From: Sipunculus nudus
Lineage: Eukaryota > Annelida > Sipuncula > Golfingiida > Sipunculidae
Direction: 5' to 3'
NCBI GenBank assembly: GCA_026874595.1
Contig: CM049306.1
Coordinates: 89,446,642 to 89,510,641, forward strand
Length of the DNA: 64,000 bases
Under the pieces are notes generated by a model, which was not told where the DNA came from, searched no databases, and saw only the letters and a list, made by a program, of their open reading frames with translations. Both the position numbers and the translations under genes were made by a program. Of this stretch, positions 47,060-59,344 are shown piece by piece; the stretch's first letter is position 1; each line of letters begins with the position of its first letter.

Positions 47060-49436
47060 CTAGTTTAAATCTGAATCTTTTGTGCTCTCCCCCTGCTGTT
47101 TCCCTTGTTGGGGATGTACAGATCGCTTTTTCTCAGGGCAATCTCTAGCGAAATGGCCCCTTTGTTGACAGTGGAAACAGACAATCTCGGTAGCCTCTGT
47201 TCGTGGAGGTGGTGTAGGGACACGATGAAGATTTCTCGCCTGTCTGTCTCTGAAGATCAATTCAACTTTATCCTCCAGAATGGTCATTTTTTGCAAAAGG
47301 TCCGAAATGTTTTTCTGTTGCTGCTGATATCTCTTCTCAGCCATGCCTTCCCTGTCCACATCTGAAAGTTTTGGAGGTGCAGGTGGTGTTGCCATTACTC
47401 CCATCTCTTTGACCCTTGGATTGCCCTGTCTGATTTGTGGGTTAAAGATTTTTGGTCTGTAGTGTTTAAACTGTACTGCTCTGACATCCAGTCCGAGAAG
47501 TCTGACTGCTCCTGAGCGAAATGCACCTGTCTGGCAACATGAGAGGACTTCCCAAATATCACTCGGCCTTTGTTTATGTAGCTACTAACATATCTCAGCG
47601 CTTTGTTGATGCTGCGAGGGTTCTTATCCATTGCGGATGCTGCGGCATGTTTGTCTGCACAGCCTCTTAAGAAATGCTCTACTGCGATCTGTTCTAGTGT
47701 GCTTTCTCTAGCACCTGGCAACCCATCCATGAACAAGAAGAGGACCCTCTGACTAAATTCTTCAAGTGTTTCCCCCCTTTCTGCTTGACAAATTGCAGGG
47801 CCCTCCTGACAGTGATGGGATCCTCTTCAACACCAAATCTTTTTCCCAGTTTCTTTTTTAGCAGTTTATAGTCATGTTCAATTCTTAGCTTCCTCACAAA
47901 ATCCAGTGCCTTACCTGAAAGGCTGTCCACCAGTCTGTCGGCCTTTTTATGTGTTGACCATTTGTATCTTGCGGCATATCTTTCAAACTGAAAGATAAAT
48001 GCCTTCCAAGTTCCATCACCACAGAACTGTGCCAATTTAGGCGGAAGCGGGCTTGCTCGACTTGCTCTACTGGAGTGTCCTCTTGCACTAAGGGGTCTAG
48101 AATTCGATGCGCGGTCGCTTGAATCGGATGTACTACTGCTTGAGCTAGAAGCTCTATGGCGCCCCCTATGTCTACCTCTATGTCCACTCGAGTCAGATTC
48201 CGATGAGCTGCTAGATCGCCTGCGGCTCCTGTAGGAAAAACTTCCGGCACTGCTTCTATCAGAGCTACTACTAGAATCTCTACGTGTTTTGGGTCAGCGA
48301 TGGTAGGGCTTCGGGCTGTAGTTCTTTGACTTACTTGACGGACTTGTATTTACGTTGTGGACATGCTTCTTAGAGTCTATTTCTCGATGCCTGACTTGAT
48401 CTGGCCCTGCATGATCACGTGGGGTATGGTCTTGTCGCCGATATCCGTGTGTCCTATCAGTTGAATCAGTCCTCTCAACCATCTTGTCATGTGATCTGTA
48501 TTGTCTGTTATGACTAACAGCAACCCCAGTGAGAGGCTCAGGGTAATGTCTTGAGACAGGATTGTAGTAGCCAGGGGACTGATTTCTTGCATGACCAATG
48601 GCGGGTGCCCTGTGGCCCTGAACATACCGGTCTCTATTATCAAATTCATCCAGGCAGAGTGAATAATACGGATGTGTGGGAGGTCCCCTAACCGAATGAC
48701 TCTCTGATCTAAATTGTTGGTCCTGGTACCTGGATTGGTGTGTCTTAGATATTTCGTGCTTTGGACTCGGGGCAAGTTTATTTCCCTTTGGGTTTGGCCT
48801 ATCTGCTTCATGGTGTGGCTCGACTGGGGGGCATCTCTGGACAAAGGCAACTCCAAATGTTTGTAGTGGGCCTGGGTTGTAAGAGTTAAACATATTAGGC
48901 CTCCTATACTCAGCATTATTGCCTTGACCTTCCTCATCTGAATAATCATAAGGCAAGGTGGCTGCTGGGCTTGATGTATTATGGTCAGGTTTGTGATAAA
49001 TCCCCCTCTTAAAGGCTGAGCTATTTGCAGTAATCACCTGTTGTATTGTAGGATCAGAATGTAGAGTGGGGGTTCCCCTTTCCTGTATAACATGTTTGGA
49101 GGTGTGGGTATTGTTTTCAGCTTTTTCCACGGTTTCCATATTGTGAGTGGCTTGGTGCCTTATTTCATTTGATTGTTCGTTACCCGGTGATGTGTCAGTT
49201 TGAACCAAGTGGACAGGCAATACTACTTTGCCATTTACTAGGAGATCTTGCCAGTCACTGACCTTTGTTCCAGTAGCCTGGGCTAGCTGAGGGATGTCAA
49301 AATCTGGGTGTTCCTCACGAAGTATCAGAAACTGCTGTGCATTGTCCATATTTATGAGCAGAGGAAATGCTGAGGATAACACCTGCACTGTTACACTGCG
49401 CAAATTAAGAGGCATTGTGTTCATTCTTGCTGCCAA
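47060..49436 (-). pseudogene. Gypsy gag
   Basis: ATG at 49,436. Residues 1-380 form an unusual long hydrophilic N-terminal extension, very rich in His, Pro, Arg, Ser and Tyr. A TGA at 48,294-48,296 interrupts it, but the frame continues into a Ser/Arg-rich run and then the capsid-like part (FCGDGTWKAFIFQFERYA ... KKKLGKRFG). A frameshift near 47,770 leads to MDGLPGARESTLEQ, and another near 47,400 to the nucleocapsid with one CCHC knuckle CFHCQQRGHFARDC. Predicted intact length is about 790 residues, long for a gypsy gag. Confidence 0.82.
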
Positions 49437-50250
49437 TAGAAGTTAATTGATTGTCTTTTGCCGAGGTCGGGGGGGGGGGGGGGGGGTTGAAGTGTTAATA
49501 TTTGCAGGAAAAATCAATGAAGCAATGTGCAAGAAAAGTATTAATGCTTATAATAGTGCTGAGATAAAAGCAAGCACAGCAGTACAACAGACAAGCAATA
49601 TGAAATAAAATATTTTACTAAGAGGGATATGAATATAATAAGAATCAGGGTAGTGGCAGGCTCTGTTCAGAAAATATTGGACTAATGACAGGAGCTACTT
49701 GCAGGTAATCATACAAGTGGGTCAACACAATGAGAAAAAATAGGCCTGAAAATTGTGCTGGTTGAATAATACTGACAAACAGTAGGTTGTCAGCAGAATT
49801 ATTGTGAAAGAATACTGTCAGCCTTGACTAACAAATAAAAGTGTCATCAATCCAATAGGACTCAACACGGGTTATGACTGTTTGACAACAGCACTGAGCT
49901 ACAACAGTTGTCAACGGCGCTGAGCGATAATGTGTTGACAGCACAGCTGAGCGATAAACGGGAAATCACAACGTCAGGTGGACGTCAAGCGGGGTTGGGC
50001 GATAATAACAGAACGCGCCACTACAGTATCAGTTATTCCTAAGCAGGGAATAAATGACAGTAAAGTAGATGAATGTGGTTCATCTGGACTGAAGTAAACC
50101 TAACAAGTGACGAAGTGGTTAGGATAGGCTATAAATATCGGAAGAGAAAATCAAGGTGATAAACTGAGGAATGAAATCACCGGGGGCAAATGGCTTCCCC
50201 AGTGAAAAGTCTCTGCCGATAACTAGCAAAGACACGCTAGCAACCGATTT
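49437..50250 (-). other. Gypsy 5' leader
   Basis: About 0.8 kb without a gene. It contains a C18 tract in the sense orientation (G18 on the plus strand, 49,469-49,486) close to the gag start and several short imperfect repeats of 'gctgagcgataa' type at 49,890-50,010. Confidence 0.65.
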
Positions 50251-50262
50251 ATTTCGTCGCCA
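50251..50262 (-). promoter_or_regulatory. Gypsy primer binding site
   Basis: Minus-strand TGGCGACGAAAT begins one base after the 5' LTR, the expected place and TGG start for a tRNA 3' end. The first seven bases match the tRNA-Arg-type site used by some insect gypsy elements; the exact tRNA is uncertain. Confidence 0.6.
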
Positions 50263-50263
50263 A

Positions 50264-50491
50264 TGTAAACATTTTTAAACGCTTACTATGTGGGCAATAT
50301 CCTTACCCACCTGGAAGGGTCCGATGGCAGAGAAGACCTGAGTATTCCGCGGATTAATCTTGGCTTGAATCAGCTGGGTATCTTGGCTTCCATTACGTCG
50401 GGTCTTCTGCGCATGTCCAGGGGCCAGTTCCGGGGTGTCCAAAATCCAGAGGTCGACATCTGGCGCCGGTGTTTTCTCTACATCTACTACC
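50264..50491 (-). repeat. Gypsy 5' LTR
   Basis: 228 bp, TGTAAAC...CTACTACC on the plus strand; the final C replaces the A of the other LTR. Confidence 0.88.
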
Positions 50492-50495
50492 GTAC

Positions 50496-51416
50496 ACTTG
50501 TTGCACTAAAGAAGCACATGCAGTTTCAGCATTTTAAAAGTATTTCTGTACAGCATTTCACTGAAAACACAAAATAAGCACAATTTAAGCACACTTCATG
50601 TTCCAAAATTTCTGTAAGTGTATGTTCAAATAGATGGTGGGATTTTCCAAGATGTAAAATCATGGGATGAATTTACCGTTTCAGCAAGTATGTGTGAACA
50701 GCCTTTCATAATAAATATATTTACAGTACTCCTGTTAATTCTTCAGACATTTTTTTATATAAATATATTTGTTATTAAAGAGAAACAGCTGCCATTTGTC
50801 ATTATACATGTTGTACACAATGATCATGCTAGTATATGTGTATAACAAATTCTTGAGTTCACGACTTTTTTCCAGGTTTGCATAAATTAGATCACCAAAT
50901 TGAAACTCTTATAGTTTCTTTCAAATGGCACTAATAAAACCCTTCACTTAATTAAAGATATATTGATTTATTAATTCTTTTTTTTTATTTTGTATCTTTT
51001 TTTGGTAAATCACTTTAAGTAAGATCAGAATTAATTTAGGATATTCTAATTGGATTTTGTCCCAGAGGTCAAATTACAATCCTACCAGCATAAACAAAGA
51101 TCATGGGTTTGTCTGACATCAACTCCTATTGGAGTGAGTTCCTACAGGATCAACATTTCAAAATTATTGGAACATTCATTGTTACATAAAGTAAATTTAT
51201 TGGAATATTCTTTTTTTTATTTTTAAATTTGTATGAGTCACTTATATTGTTTTAATTCCTATCACAGAACCCTGTTGCAGTTTTTCTCCACTGATGGGGT
51301 TACAGAAGTGCTCCACTGGTGGTGTTACAGAAAAATTGTGGTTCCTTAAAAGCAACCGAGGTGAAATAACAATACCTGGATACACCTTGAAGGTATACTC
51401 AAGTGACATTATTTTT
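50496..51416 (+). other. Host DNA, continuation of exon-like tandem segments
   Basis: Resumes the sequence broken at 39,706. It has 'cacaatgatcatgctagtatat' -like and 'ttcttgagttcacgactt' blocks matching 38,325-38,370, 'ggatattctaattggatt' matching 39,060-39,080, and a third exon-like block 51,267-51,390 open for about 41 codons in one frame. Confidence 0.4.
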
Positions 51417-51455
51417 AGCTCAGATGACTGTAAGTCATCTGAGCTATATCTATCA
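51417..51455 (+). repeat. Isolated perfect terminal hairpin of the hairpin-led repeat
   Basis: AGCTCAGATGACT-GTA-AGTCATCTGAGCT: 13 bp perfect arms with a 3-base loop. The body of the repeat is nearly absent. Confidence 0.8.
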
Positions 51456-52311
51456 CTATTTAGCACTATTTCTCCTTTTGTGTGTTCATCTGGGGCACAG
51501 CAGTTCATAGTTCATAGAAGGGCACAGATTGTAACCATTCAACCTAGAAACTTCTCACTACCTAGGAACTTCTGTAAATTGAATACCTCGTGGGAGGACC
51601 TTGGAAAATCTCCCTAGAACCTAGGTCAATCCTGTTTTACATGATCAATACTCTGTGAGCTTCACAGCAAAAATGTGCCTTAAAGCACTATGATTGTCTG
51701 TTGATTACCATATTAACACCATATCCTTTGAAGTATAGTTTATTTATAACTCATGTTTGATACAATTTGTTTCTCTCAGTTTTGGCAGGAGTTTTAAAAC
51801 TGATGACCTTGACCTTCATGTCAAATATGTAGCTTTATAGGATTTCTTGTGAATTTTGAAGTATTGCATATTGTTTCCTCAAATTTTAGTGACAGGCAAA
51901 TACCTGATAGTATGGTAAACCTCACACAAAATGCAACAAAAGCAAAATCACCTCATTTTGATTCCTGGATATGGCCTTAATGTAAAAAAAAGTTTTATTG
52001 TGTGTTGGGAAAGTTTGAAAATCATCACACTTGTCCAGGCAGAAAATACCTTTATTTCACTATACATCAGCATTCAAATGGAGTTGTATGAATGATCTCA
52101 TCTCTTGGTTATCATCATGCTTATTCCTGTTCAAGATGTTTTGAATTAGTGTATTTCATAAACTATAAAATACAGTGGTATAAATCTAAAAAATCAGTGA
52201 ATTCAAGGGACATCATGTGCAACACTATTCAAGTTGAAAATGATAAAAATAACCAAAGATCTCTATAAAACATTAACATTGTAAAAACTGTTGATATACA
52301 TTACGATATTT

Positions 52312-52600
52312 AATTCAGATGACTTTATGTCATCTAAGCTATAGTTATGATGAATTGTATGTCATCTGTTTGTGTGTCTGTCTGTTCATTATAATTAGAC
52401 TGGCACATTTTGAAATTAGGCTTACGAATCCAAAATTTGAGACACTTTATTTAATCAAGATTTAATTGTATGTAAGAAATTAGATCAAAATATTGTAAAT
52501 TCTTCAAGTTTATAGCATAAGTGTGCAATCAGCACCTTCCATTTTGCCCAACTTTGACCATGGCACATTTTTTTCCTGTAAACACACTGCTGGTTTGCTT
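52312..52600 (+). repeat. Hairpin-led interspersed repeat, diverged copy
   Basis: 'cagatgactttatgtcatct' hairpin, TG/TC-rich run, 'gactggcacattttgaaa', then the family's 'tttgcccaactttgaccatggcaca' block. Plus-strand orientation. Confidence 0.6.
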
Positions 52601-53459
52601 TTGACAGAAGGTACACATAAGGGTTTAATCTGTTAAAATATGAAATTTGAAAATATAAGCTCAAAACAGGGCTCGTTCTTGATTTTTTGGGGGGGCTCTA
52701 TTGTATTCACTTGCATTGTTAACTTAGTTCCAAGCAGCCCACTGTTGGTCACTGGAACTCATTTAATACAGCATTGCCTGCATACCCCACTTCCGGGGGA
52801 TAATTATTCCATTGCACTTGATGTATATTGCACCCGGGTTGGGATGAGATTAACTGCAACAGTAGGGGTGCTTCTGAGTGATGCATTTCATATCAGGTAT
52901 AATATTCAGCTCTGTCCATCCGTAAACAATTTTATTCGACATAAAATATTTAAATAAGGCCAACAAAATAAAAAGGTATGGTTCTCAGGCTCTCTTTTTT
53001 CAGAAATAACTGCAGGTGGGCGTTATTTTATTTTACCATTTATTGTATGTTTCAATAAAAATGTCATATGACCATGGAAAAGTATGAAAATAACAGGCTG
53101 TTTTTGCTAAACAGGTAAAAGCACTACATAACAATGGAAATTGTATCAAAATTGTATTATTTTATCTTCTTGAAAGATGAAAATCAAAATAAAAATGTTT
53201 GATGCGGGGTATTAAAATTGACGCGGGCGGTGCCTGAGAACCTTACCTTTTATTGTTTTTGCCTAAGATATCTCAATTGTTACTCAGATCTACTTCTAAT
53301 TGTTGTAGCAGGTGCATCGTATGGGTTTCTAGAGCTGATAAGGTTTTGGTCATACTTAAATGATTTTTGGAATTTTTTAATTTTTTTATACAAAATTTTT
53401 ACATTTCATATGTGACACTAAAGTTTTTTTGGGATTATTGGAATAGCATGAAAACTGAC
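52601..53459. other. No gene seen
   Basis: A 105-codon plus-strand frame at 52,640-52,957 has no recognisable domain. Nothing else supported. Confidence 0.45.
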
Positions 53460-53870
53460 AAGGGCTTTGATGGATTTTCAAGAAACTCACCATATTTATT
53501 TACAAATAGATGATCTCACCCGAGTTTGATTAAAGGTAAATCCCCGGCCACATATTTAATTAGGTCACAGGTCACAGAGCTATTTTAAAGGATGGCTGTG
53601 ATAACTTAATAGGAATATGATGGATTTTTGTCAATCTCAGCAGAACTATTAATCAATTTTATATCTCGCCTAATTTTATTCCCAGCCAAATCCACGCATA
53701 TTTAATTAGGACACCAAACTTTGGTGGCACCATTGTGACTTACCAAAATTCTTATGAATTTTCATGAAACTCTATAAACATAAACACTAATAGAGTTTCC
53801 CACTTGAATTTCATTCTCATAAACATTCAAGCATATTTCATGAGGTCAGAGGTCAGCAGATAAGGTTCTC
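53460..53870. repeat. Diverged ~150-170 bp tandem repeat
   Basis: Three poorly conserved units share 'ttcatgaaactc', 'catatttaattagg' and 'agatgatctcacccgagttt'-like blocks. Two exact AGGTCA-N-AGGTCA motifs occur at 53,562-53,574 and 53,843-53,855. Confidence 0.5.
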
Positions 53871-54962
53871 TGATTAAGCCTGCACAATGTGTTTTTGAAC
53901 ATTGGTGACTGTTAGTGTGTATTTTCTAGTTGTTATTGTTTGAACTGTATTTCCAATACTAAAGTTGTTTCATTGCAAATGTAATCCACAAGATGCCATG
54001 TTGTGCTATTGTGGCACTTGTAAAGAAACTAATTTCAACTTGAATAATTTAACTAAGTTATCATTCAAAATAAAATTAAATCCACCTGTGTGCATAATGT
54101 GATGTTATATGACCAAAATTAAGGATAAATGATGATGATATTGAGAAATTTGAATTGACTTATAGATCCAGATAAATATATGTTACATTGCAAATGTATG
54201 AAAATCAAAATAATGAAACATAAAGAAAATTGATAAAATGATAAGTGAGGATCCAATGCACATTTATTATTTTCCTGCCTCAGACAAATTTGAAATAAAG
54301 TGATCAGCCTTGTTTGTCTCCCCTGTCGTTCTACCCATTTTTATATTCAGTAATCATGGATCAACTGTTTTTCCTGTACTAACTGTTGAATTAATTTTTT
54401 TATCCCATATGTATATTCAGAGATGTTGTAACTCCCACCATTAGGGCCATCGACAACCCCTACCATGCATCTGGGGACTGGGGCTGTTAGTTATTCGAAA
54501 AAAATATATAAAACTGAAAAAATGTTTAGAAAAAATCAGAATTTAATTGAACACATGTGTCACCTGCTGAGCTGTCAACAACTTATCAAGGAGTCAGCCA
54601 CTGATCATGGTGTTGGTATGTATCTTATGTTTAAAAACTGCTAACAATGTTTCAGTTTCATCATTATAAAACACATGGTCAGATCACATAGTATTATTTG
54701 CAACAATTTTCTTACTTGTCAGTACAAATCTATCATATTAACCAATACCCACCCTATACTACCTTTTCCTCTCAGACTTTATCTCTATTAGTTTTTATTT
54801 TAGTTTTTTTCCTTTAAGGTCAACTTTAGCATAGCACAATGACCCACAGGTCCCTTGTTTTAATCACCATATCAGTAAAATCATGCAGATGTGTAATGAT
54901 TACAATTTAAACTAGACATCCTCTTTCGATCCTTATCACAAAGTGTCTGTGTGAGTTATTCA
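53871..54962. other. No gene seen
   Basis: AT-rich DNA with no supportable feature. Confidence 0.5.
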
Positions 54963-55749
54963 CAGGGTTGCCAGCTGTCAACTCTGAAAAAAATCTTGGA
55001 CTTTTCCCTGACTGTTCCTGGACTTTTAGTTGATTTTCAGGGATAAACTAATTAACCCACAAAATTTAAATTCCCTCTAGGAAATGTCATTCTACTGCTA
55101 ACACAAACCAAATCTTTATTTGAAAAATTGTAACTGTAAAGCAAAGAAAACTGAAACTAGAAATTTAGAATGACAATGTATCATTTAAAAAAAGATTCAC
55201 TTTGTTACCTAGCATAAATCATGTGTATAAATTTATCATACAATAACAACGATTAACTTCTATCGATCAGTGTAACTACACTGTGTTCTGCCTTTCTAGT
55301 TTGTTACCTGGTCAGATTCATGTCCTTTCATAAAATGTTTTACTAGTACTAAATATAAGTTCTATATTACTGCTAAGAAACAGGTGACCTTTCATTGATG
55401 GTTGGTGCTATATGTATACATTTTGTGTTTCCATGCTCTGCATCATCAATCAATATGTATGTTCAAAAATCAAAGCAATTTAGGATTTAATCAACTTACA
55501 TAACACAACAATATTTAAAAGGAAAATGAAAATGTAGTATGAAATTATTGAATGCTGGCTCATGAGATGAAAAGGTCTTCCTGTCTGATAATCAACTACA
55601 GTTGCCATATAAGCCATAAAAATTCCGACTTCTCCCTTGCATACAATCATCAGAAAATTTAATTACTTTTTTTTTAAATTCCATGACATTTCCCTGCCCT
55701 TGAAAACATAATATTTTCCCTCTCTTTTCCCTGACCACTGGCAACCCTA
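54963..55749. mobile_element. Probable hAT-type non-autonomous element
   Basis: The left end CAGGGTTGCCAGCTGTCA pairs with the right end, which read inverted is TAGGGTTGCCAGTGGTCA. CAGGGTTGCCA is a common hAT terminus. Subterminal 'tttccctgac' also occurs at both ends inverted. No transposase and no clear 8 bp target duplication. Confidence 0.55.
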
Positions 55750-57380
55750 TATGCAGCTAGAGCCCCCACAGTTTCCACAAGCCAGGGTGCATGATATGTG
55801 ATTCTTTTTGCATGTGCTTTTGAAGAAGCAAATACCTCACCACTTAACATAAACCAGACCAATCAGTAGCTGTTTTAGTATACTTTCTAACAACACCTAC
55901 TAACCAAGAGTATTGGTCAATCCCTCTGTATCATGGTTTAATATCTAATTACTTCAATATCAGTGCAACAGAATAGATCAGGTCCCCCCGCCCCCCAAAA
56001 AATGGATACCTTCTAGGGTACAATGTTTTTGTTCAGCAGTATGACAGGGGAACCATACATTCACGTCTGGATAAAATATTTTTGCAGTTTCAGGACCTAA
56101 GGAAGAATATCTTACTCAGCAGTATTATATCAGAGATCGTGTACATTGACACTTTTATTGCATAAAATTCTCTAATATGCAAATTAGTGGTTGCCATCAT
56201 TTTCCTAGCCGTGACAACCAGCCTCAGTAGGCAATTGGATAATTGGGCTGGTAAGCCTACTCGAGTTGTGATACAAGTAATATCGAGGAATGCATCACGT
56301 TGCATTCATATTGTGGTAAACGTTCGGCCCATAATCTCAATATCATGCTTTGAATGATGAATTAAAACAATAGTATACATGTGAGCTCATGGTACTTGGA
56401 GATCTCGGACCTTTTACATCTCGGCCCACACAAAGTCGGACCACTTCAGATCAGCCCATTACGATCTCGGACCACTTTGCGATCGGGCTGCTACGATCTC
56501 AGACCAAAGTAACATACATGTCCTGGCCGTCTAAACTGTTATGAAATAACCGATGTTATGTTTATAATACACAATATTATTTCCTCTGTGCGCGATTCAG
56601 ATATTAAAAATTCCATTTGGATATGTTAGGCCTACGACATAGCTCAGTATGTATATCCACTCAGAAAACATTTGACACACACAAGCACATACTCTTACAC
56701 TTAATTTATAATAGTTTGTGTGAAACGCATGACACCATATTCTAACTCAAAGGGAAATGACAAAGTTTATTAGAATTTATTTAATATAAACAGTATGAAA
56801 ACTGAAATATGAAATTTGTGATAAACCAAAAATGAACAAGTGAGCATGTATGAATCGAAGAATCAGAACTGTTGTATTGCTGTTACATATCTCCTGTATT
56901 GTATGCAAGCTGCCTGCCTATTGTAACCTGTGCGAGCCATGCTTGTGTTCATGCGGTCATAAATTCAACAAACATGCTGAGGGTTTTACCAATGAGCCGG
57001 GTTAAAACTGAACATTTTTGCACATGTTTGGTACTACTCCTCCCCCAACACATCCGTTCAATACACAGGACTAATAAACAAGATGAATATTCTTATAATT
57101 TCTGTATTAATTTTTTGTTGAGACTTGAAAAATTTGCAGGATTTGAATCCTAATATATTTAAATGTGATAAAATATTAGAAACTTATGTAAGTGCTCACT
57201 GACATATTTTAAGATTTAGTGAGAGATAATTCTTTATTTACATTAGATTGATTTCTCTTAAGGTTGACTGGCCCTTGATATGAATAAAACTATTACTTAG
57301 TTAATCAGGAATATGGGATTAATTTTTTCGCTCATATGGCATTATATTTAAATATTGCAAACTTAATTACATACACACAT
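55750..57380. other. No gene seen
   Basis: A short cluster at 56,398-56,515 repeats 'gatctcggacca' variants four to five times. A 93-codon frame at 56,872-57,153 and a 71-codon frame at 56,090-56,305 show no domain. Confidence 0.45.
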
Positions 57381-58160
57381 TTTTAGCTCAGCTGACTGTT
57401 AGTCGGTATCTGAGCCATAGTCATGGTCCCTTGTCCGTCTGTCTGGCCATCTGGCCGTGAACATGGCATAATTTAAAACTCTTAGACCTATGAATCCAAA
57501 ATTTGGCATACAGTTAGATGTCCAAAAAATCTCCTACCATATCCAATATTGAGTCACTATGACATTCATTCCTTTGAGATATTAAGAAAAAATCTCCTTT
57601 TTCAATTAAATTCAAGGCTACCTGATATAAAACCCCTGATCTGTTTTTGATCATATTTCATATGTACATGTTCCTTTATATATTTTCTCTAATCATACCA
57701 GATATAATGTCAGTATTGCTTTATTTTTTTTAAGTCATGGGCCCACACATAATGCACTTTGTAAAAAAATCAGGAAATATATTTACTCACTGACCATGAA
57801 AATTGCTGAAGCTAAAGACTTTTTTTCAAGGATATGACTTTATTAAAAACTGAATTTTGCTATATTTTTAATTTATTTGCATAAATATAAAAATCAACCT
57901 TGGCCATGGAATGTTTTTTTGCTCAGCTGACTGTTAGTAAGACCTATAGGAATCCAAAATTCTGCATAATACTAGATGTCCCCAAGATCTCCTACCAAGC
58001 TGAAAACTGGGTCTTTGCGACTTTGTTCCTCTGAGAAATTAAGGAAAAACCTCAATTTTTTATTAAAGACTTTTTTTCACACTTCAGGACTGCCTTATAT
58101 CAAAACCACTAATCTGTTTTTCCTCATATTTACCATAAATATTCCTCTATATAGTTTCTA
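57381..58160 (+). repeat. Hairpin-led interspersed repeat, tandem pair
   Basis: Two plus-strand copies, the first from 57,384 (TAGCTCAGCTGACTG...) and a 5'-truncated second from 57,920. Both share 'atctcctacca' and 'tttcctcatattta-cata-atattcct'-type blocks. Confidence 0.7.
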
Positions 58161-58199
58161 TGTACATGCCAGAAATTAGGTATTTATTGTATAATTTTA

Positions 58200-59072
58200 T
58201 CCACCAAAACAAAGTTTTGTTGATACTATGTTTTCGACCGGGTTCTGCCGCCACTGCGTTCGTTTCCGGAGAACTCTTCTCAGACTACTGGATGGATTTT
58301 TCTTGCACCAAATATCAGGTCACATGTGAACTGGTGCCTAACCATTTAGCCTTGACCTCTGACCTTTCCTCTCTGTCCAACATCCGTTTGTGCATCTGTT
58401 TCCACACATAAACCCATAAATCTCGGGAACTGTTTGACCGATCAGGAAAAAAAAATTGTACAAATGTAGCCCTTGGATAGCTTAATAACATACACAAAAA
58501 ATGTTGGCGCCACCTGCAACCATATTTGCACAGTGTCCATCTGTTCATCTGCCTTGGGTTAAAATCACTCATATCTCTGCAGCGGTTTGACTAATTCACC
58601 TGAAATTCGGCATGCGTATACATCCTAGATAGCGTTCTTGATTTTATGACAGGTGGCGCCACTTACATTCACGTTCACGCTGCAGACATCCAAGCTTATA
58701 TCTCAGGAACCGTTTGACCAATCAGGAAAAAAATTTACACAAATGTAGCCCTGGGATAGCTTTATAATGTACACGGAAATTGTGGCGCTACCTGCAGCCA
58801 TATTTGCACAGCGTCCATCTGTTTGTCTGCCTTTGGTTAAAATCACTCATATCTCTGCAGTGGTCTGACCAAATTACCTGAAATTGGTCATGCGTATACA
58901 TCCCGCATAGCTTTCTTAATTTTATGACAGGTGGCGCAACCTATATTCACGTTCACGTTGTATTGTAAACATCCATGCTTATATCTCCGGATTCATTCAA
59001 CCAATCAGGAAAAAGTCCTACTCTGATTTTGGCGGATACACATAGTCATTTGTCGACTACCCGTATTCTAGT
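58200..59072 (+). mobile_element. Helitron-like non-autonomous element 3
   Basis: 873 bp. Starts TCCACCAAAACAAAG after A. It ends with a weakened hairpin (tagtcatttgtcgacta) and CTAGT at 59,068-59,072, followed by T. Core as in element 2 but with fewer units. Confidence 0.75.
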
Positions 59073-59344
59073 TTTGAATAAATAGTTTAACTCTTATATC
59101 ATATGTGCTAGTGCTACCCTTGGGCATAGGTAACCTGCCAGTGTAATTATTGAATAACTGTAAACTCTGTTGTTAAAAGCATGATAATTAACATGACTTA
59201 TAGTGGACATTTTTTTCAAATACTTCTGCTGCAATGTAGATAAAGTTTTTAGGCCAAGTCAAAACCTGTGTGACAATACCACTCTTTTTCCAAATGTAAA
59301 TAATATAAATGACACCAGCCCCAGTTAAGACGTGAGATAACCAC

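Larger units (their letters stand above)
39707..50491 (-). mobile_element. Ty3/gypsy LTR retrotransposon with extra TatD ORF
   Basis: 10,785 bp on the minus strand, with 228 bp LTRs at both ends. A GTAC duplication flanks it (39,703-39,706 and 50,492-50,495). Order: 5' LTR, primer site, long leader, gag, protease, RT, RNase H, integrase with GPY/F-type tail, then a third reading frame (zinc fingers plus TatD nuclease), polypurine tract, 3' LTR. About eight LTR differences (3.5%) and several stops and frameshifts indicate a moderately old, defective copy. RNase H precedes integrase, fixing it as Ty3/gypsy. Confidence 0.93.

Noticed and set aside
47894-48950. Alternative long frames of 118 and 190 codons across gypsy gag
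   Set aside because: They are out-of-phase shadows; the phase giving the Ser/Arg-rich run and FCGDGTWKAFIFQFERYA is the coherent gag.
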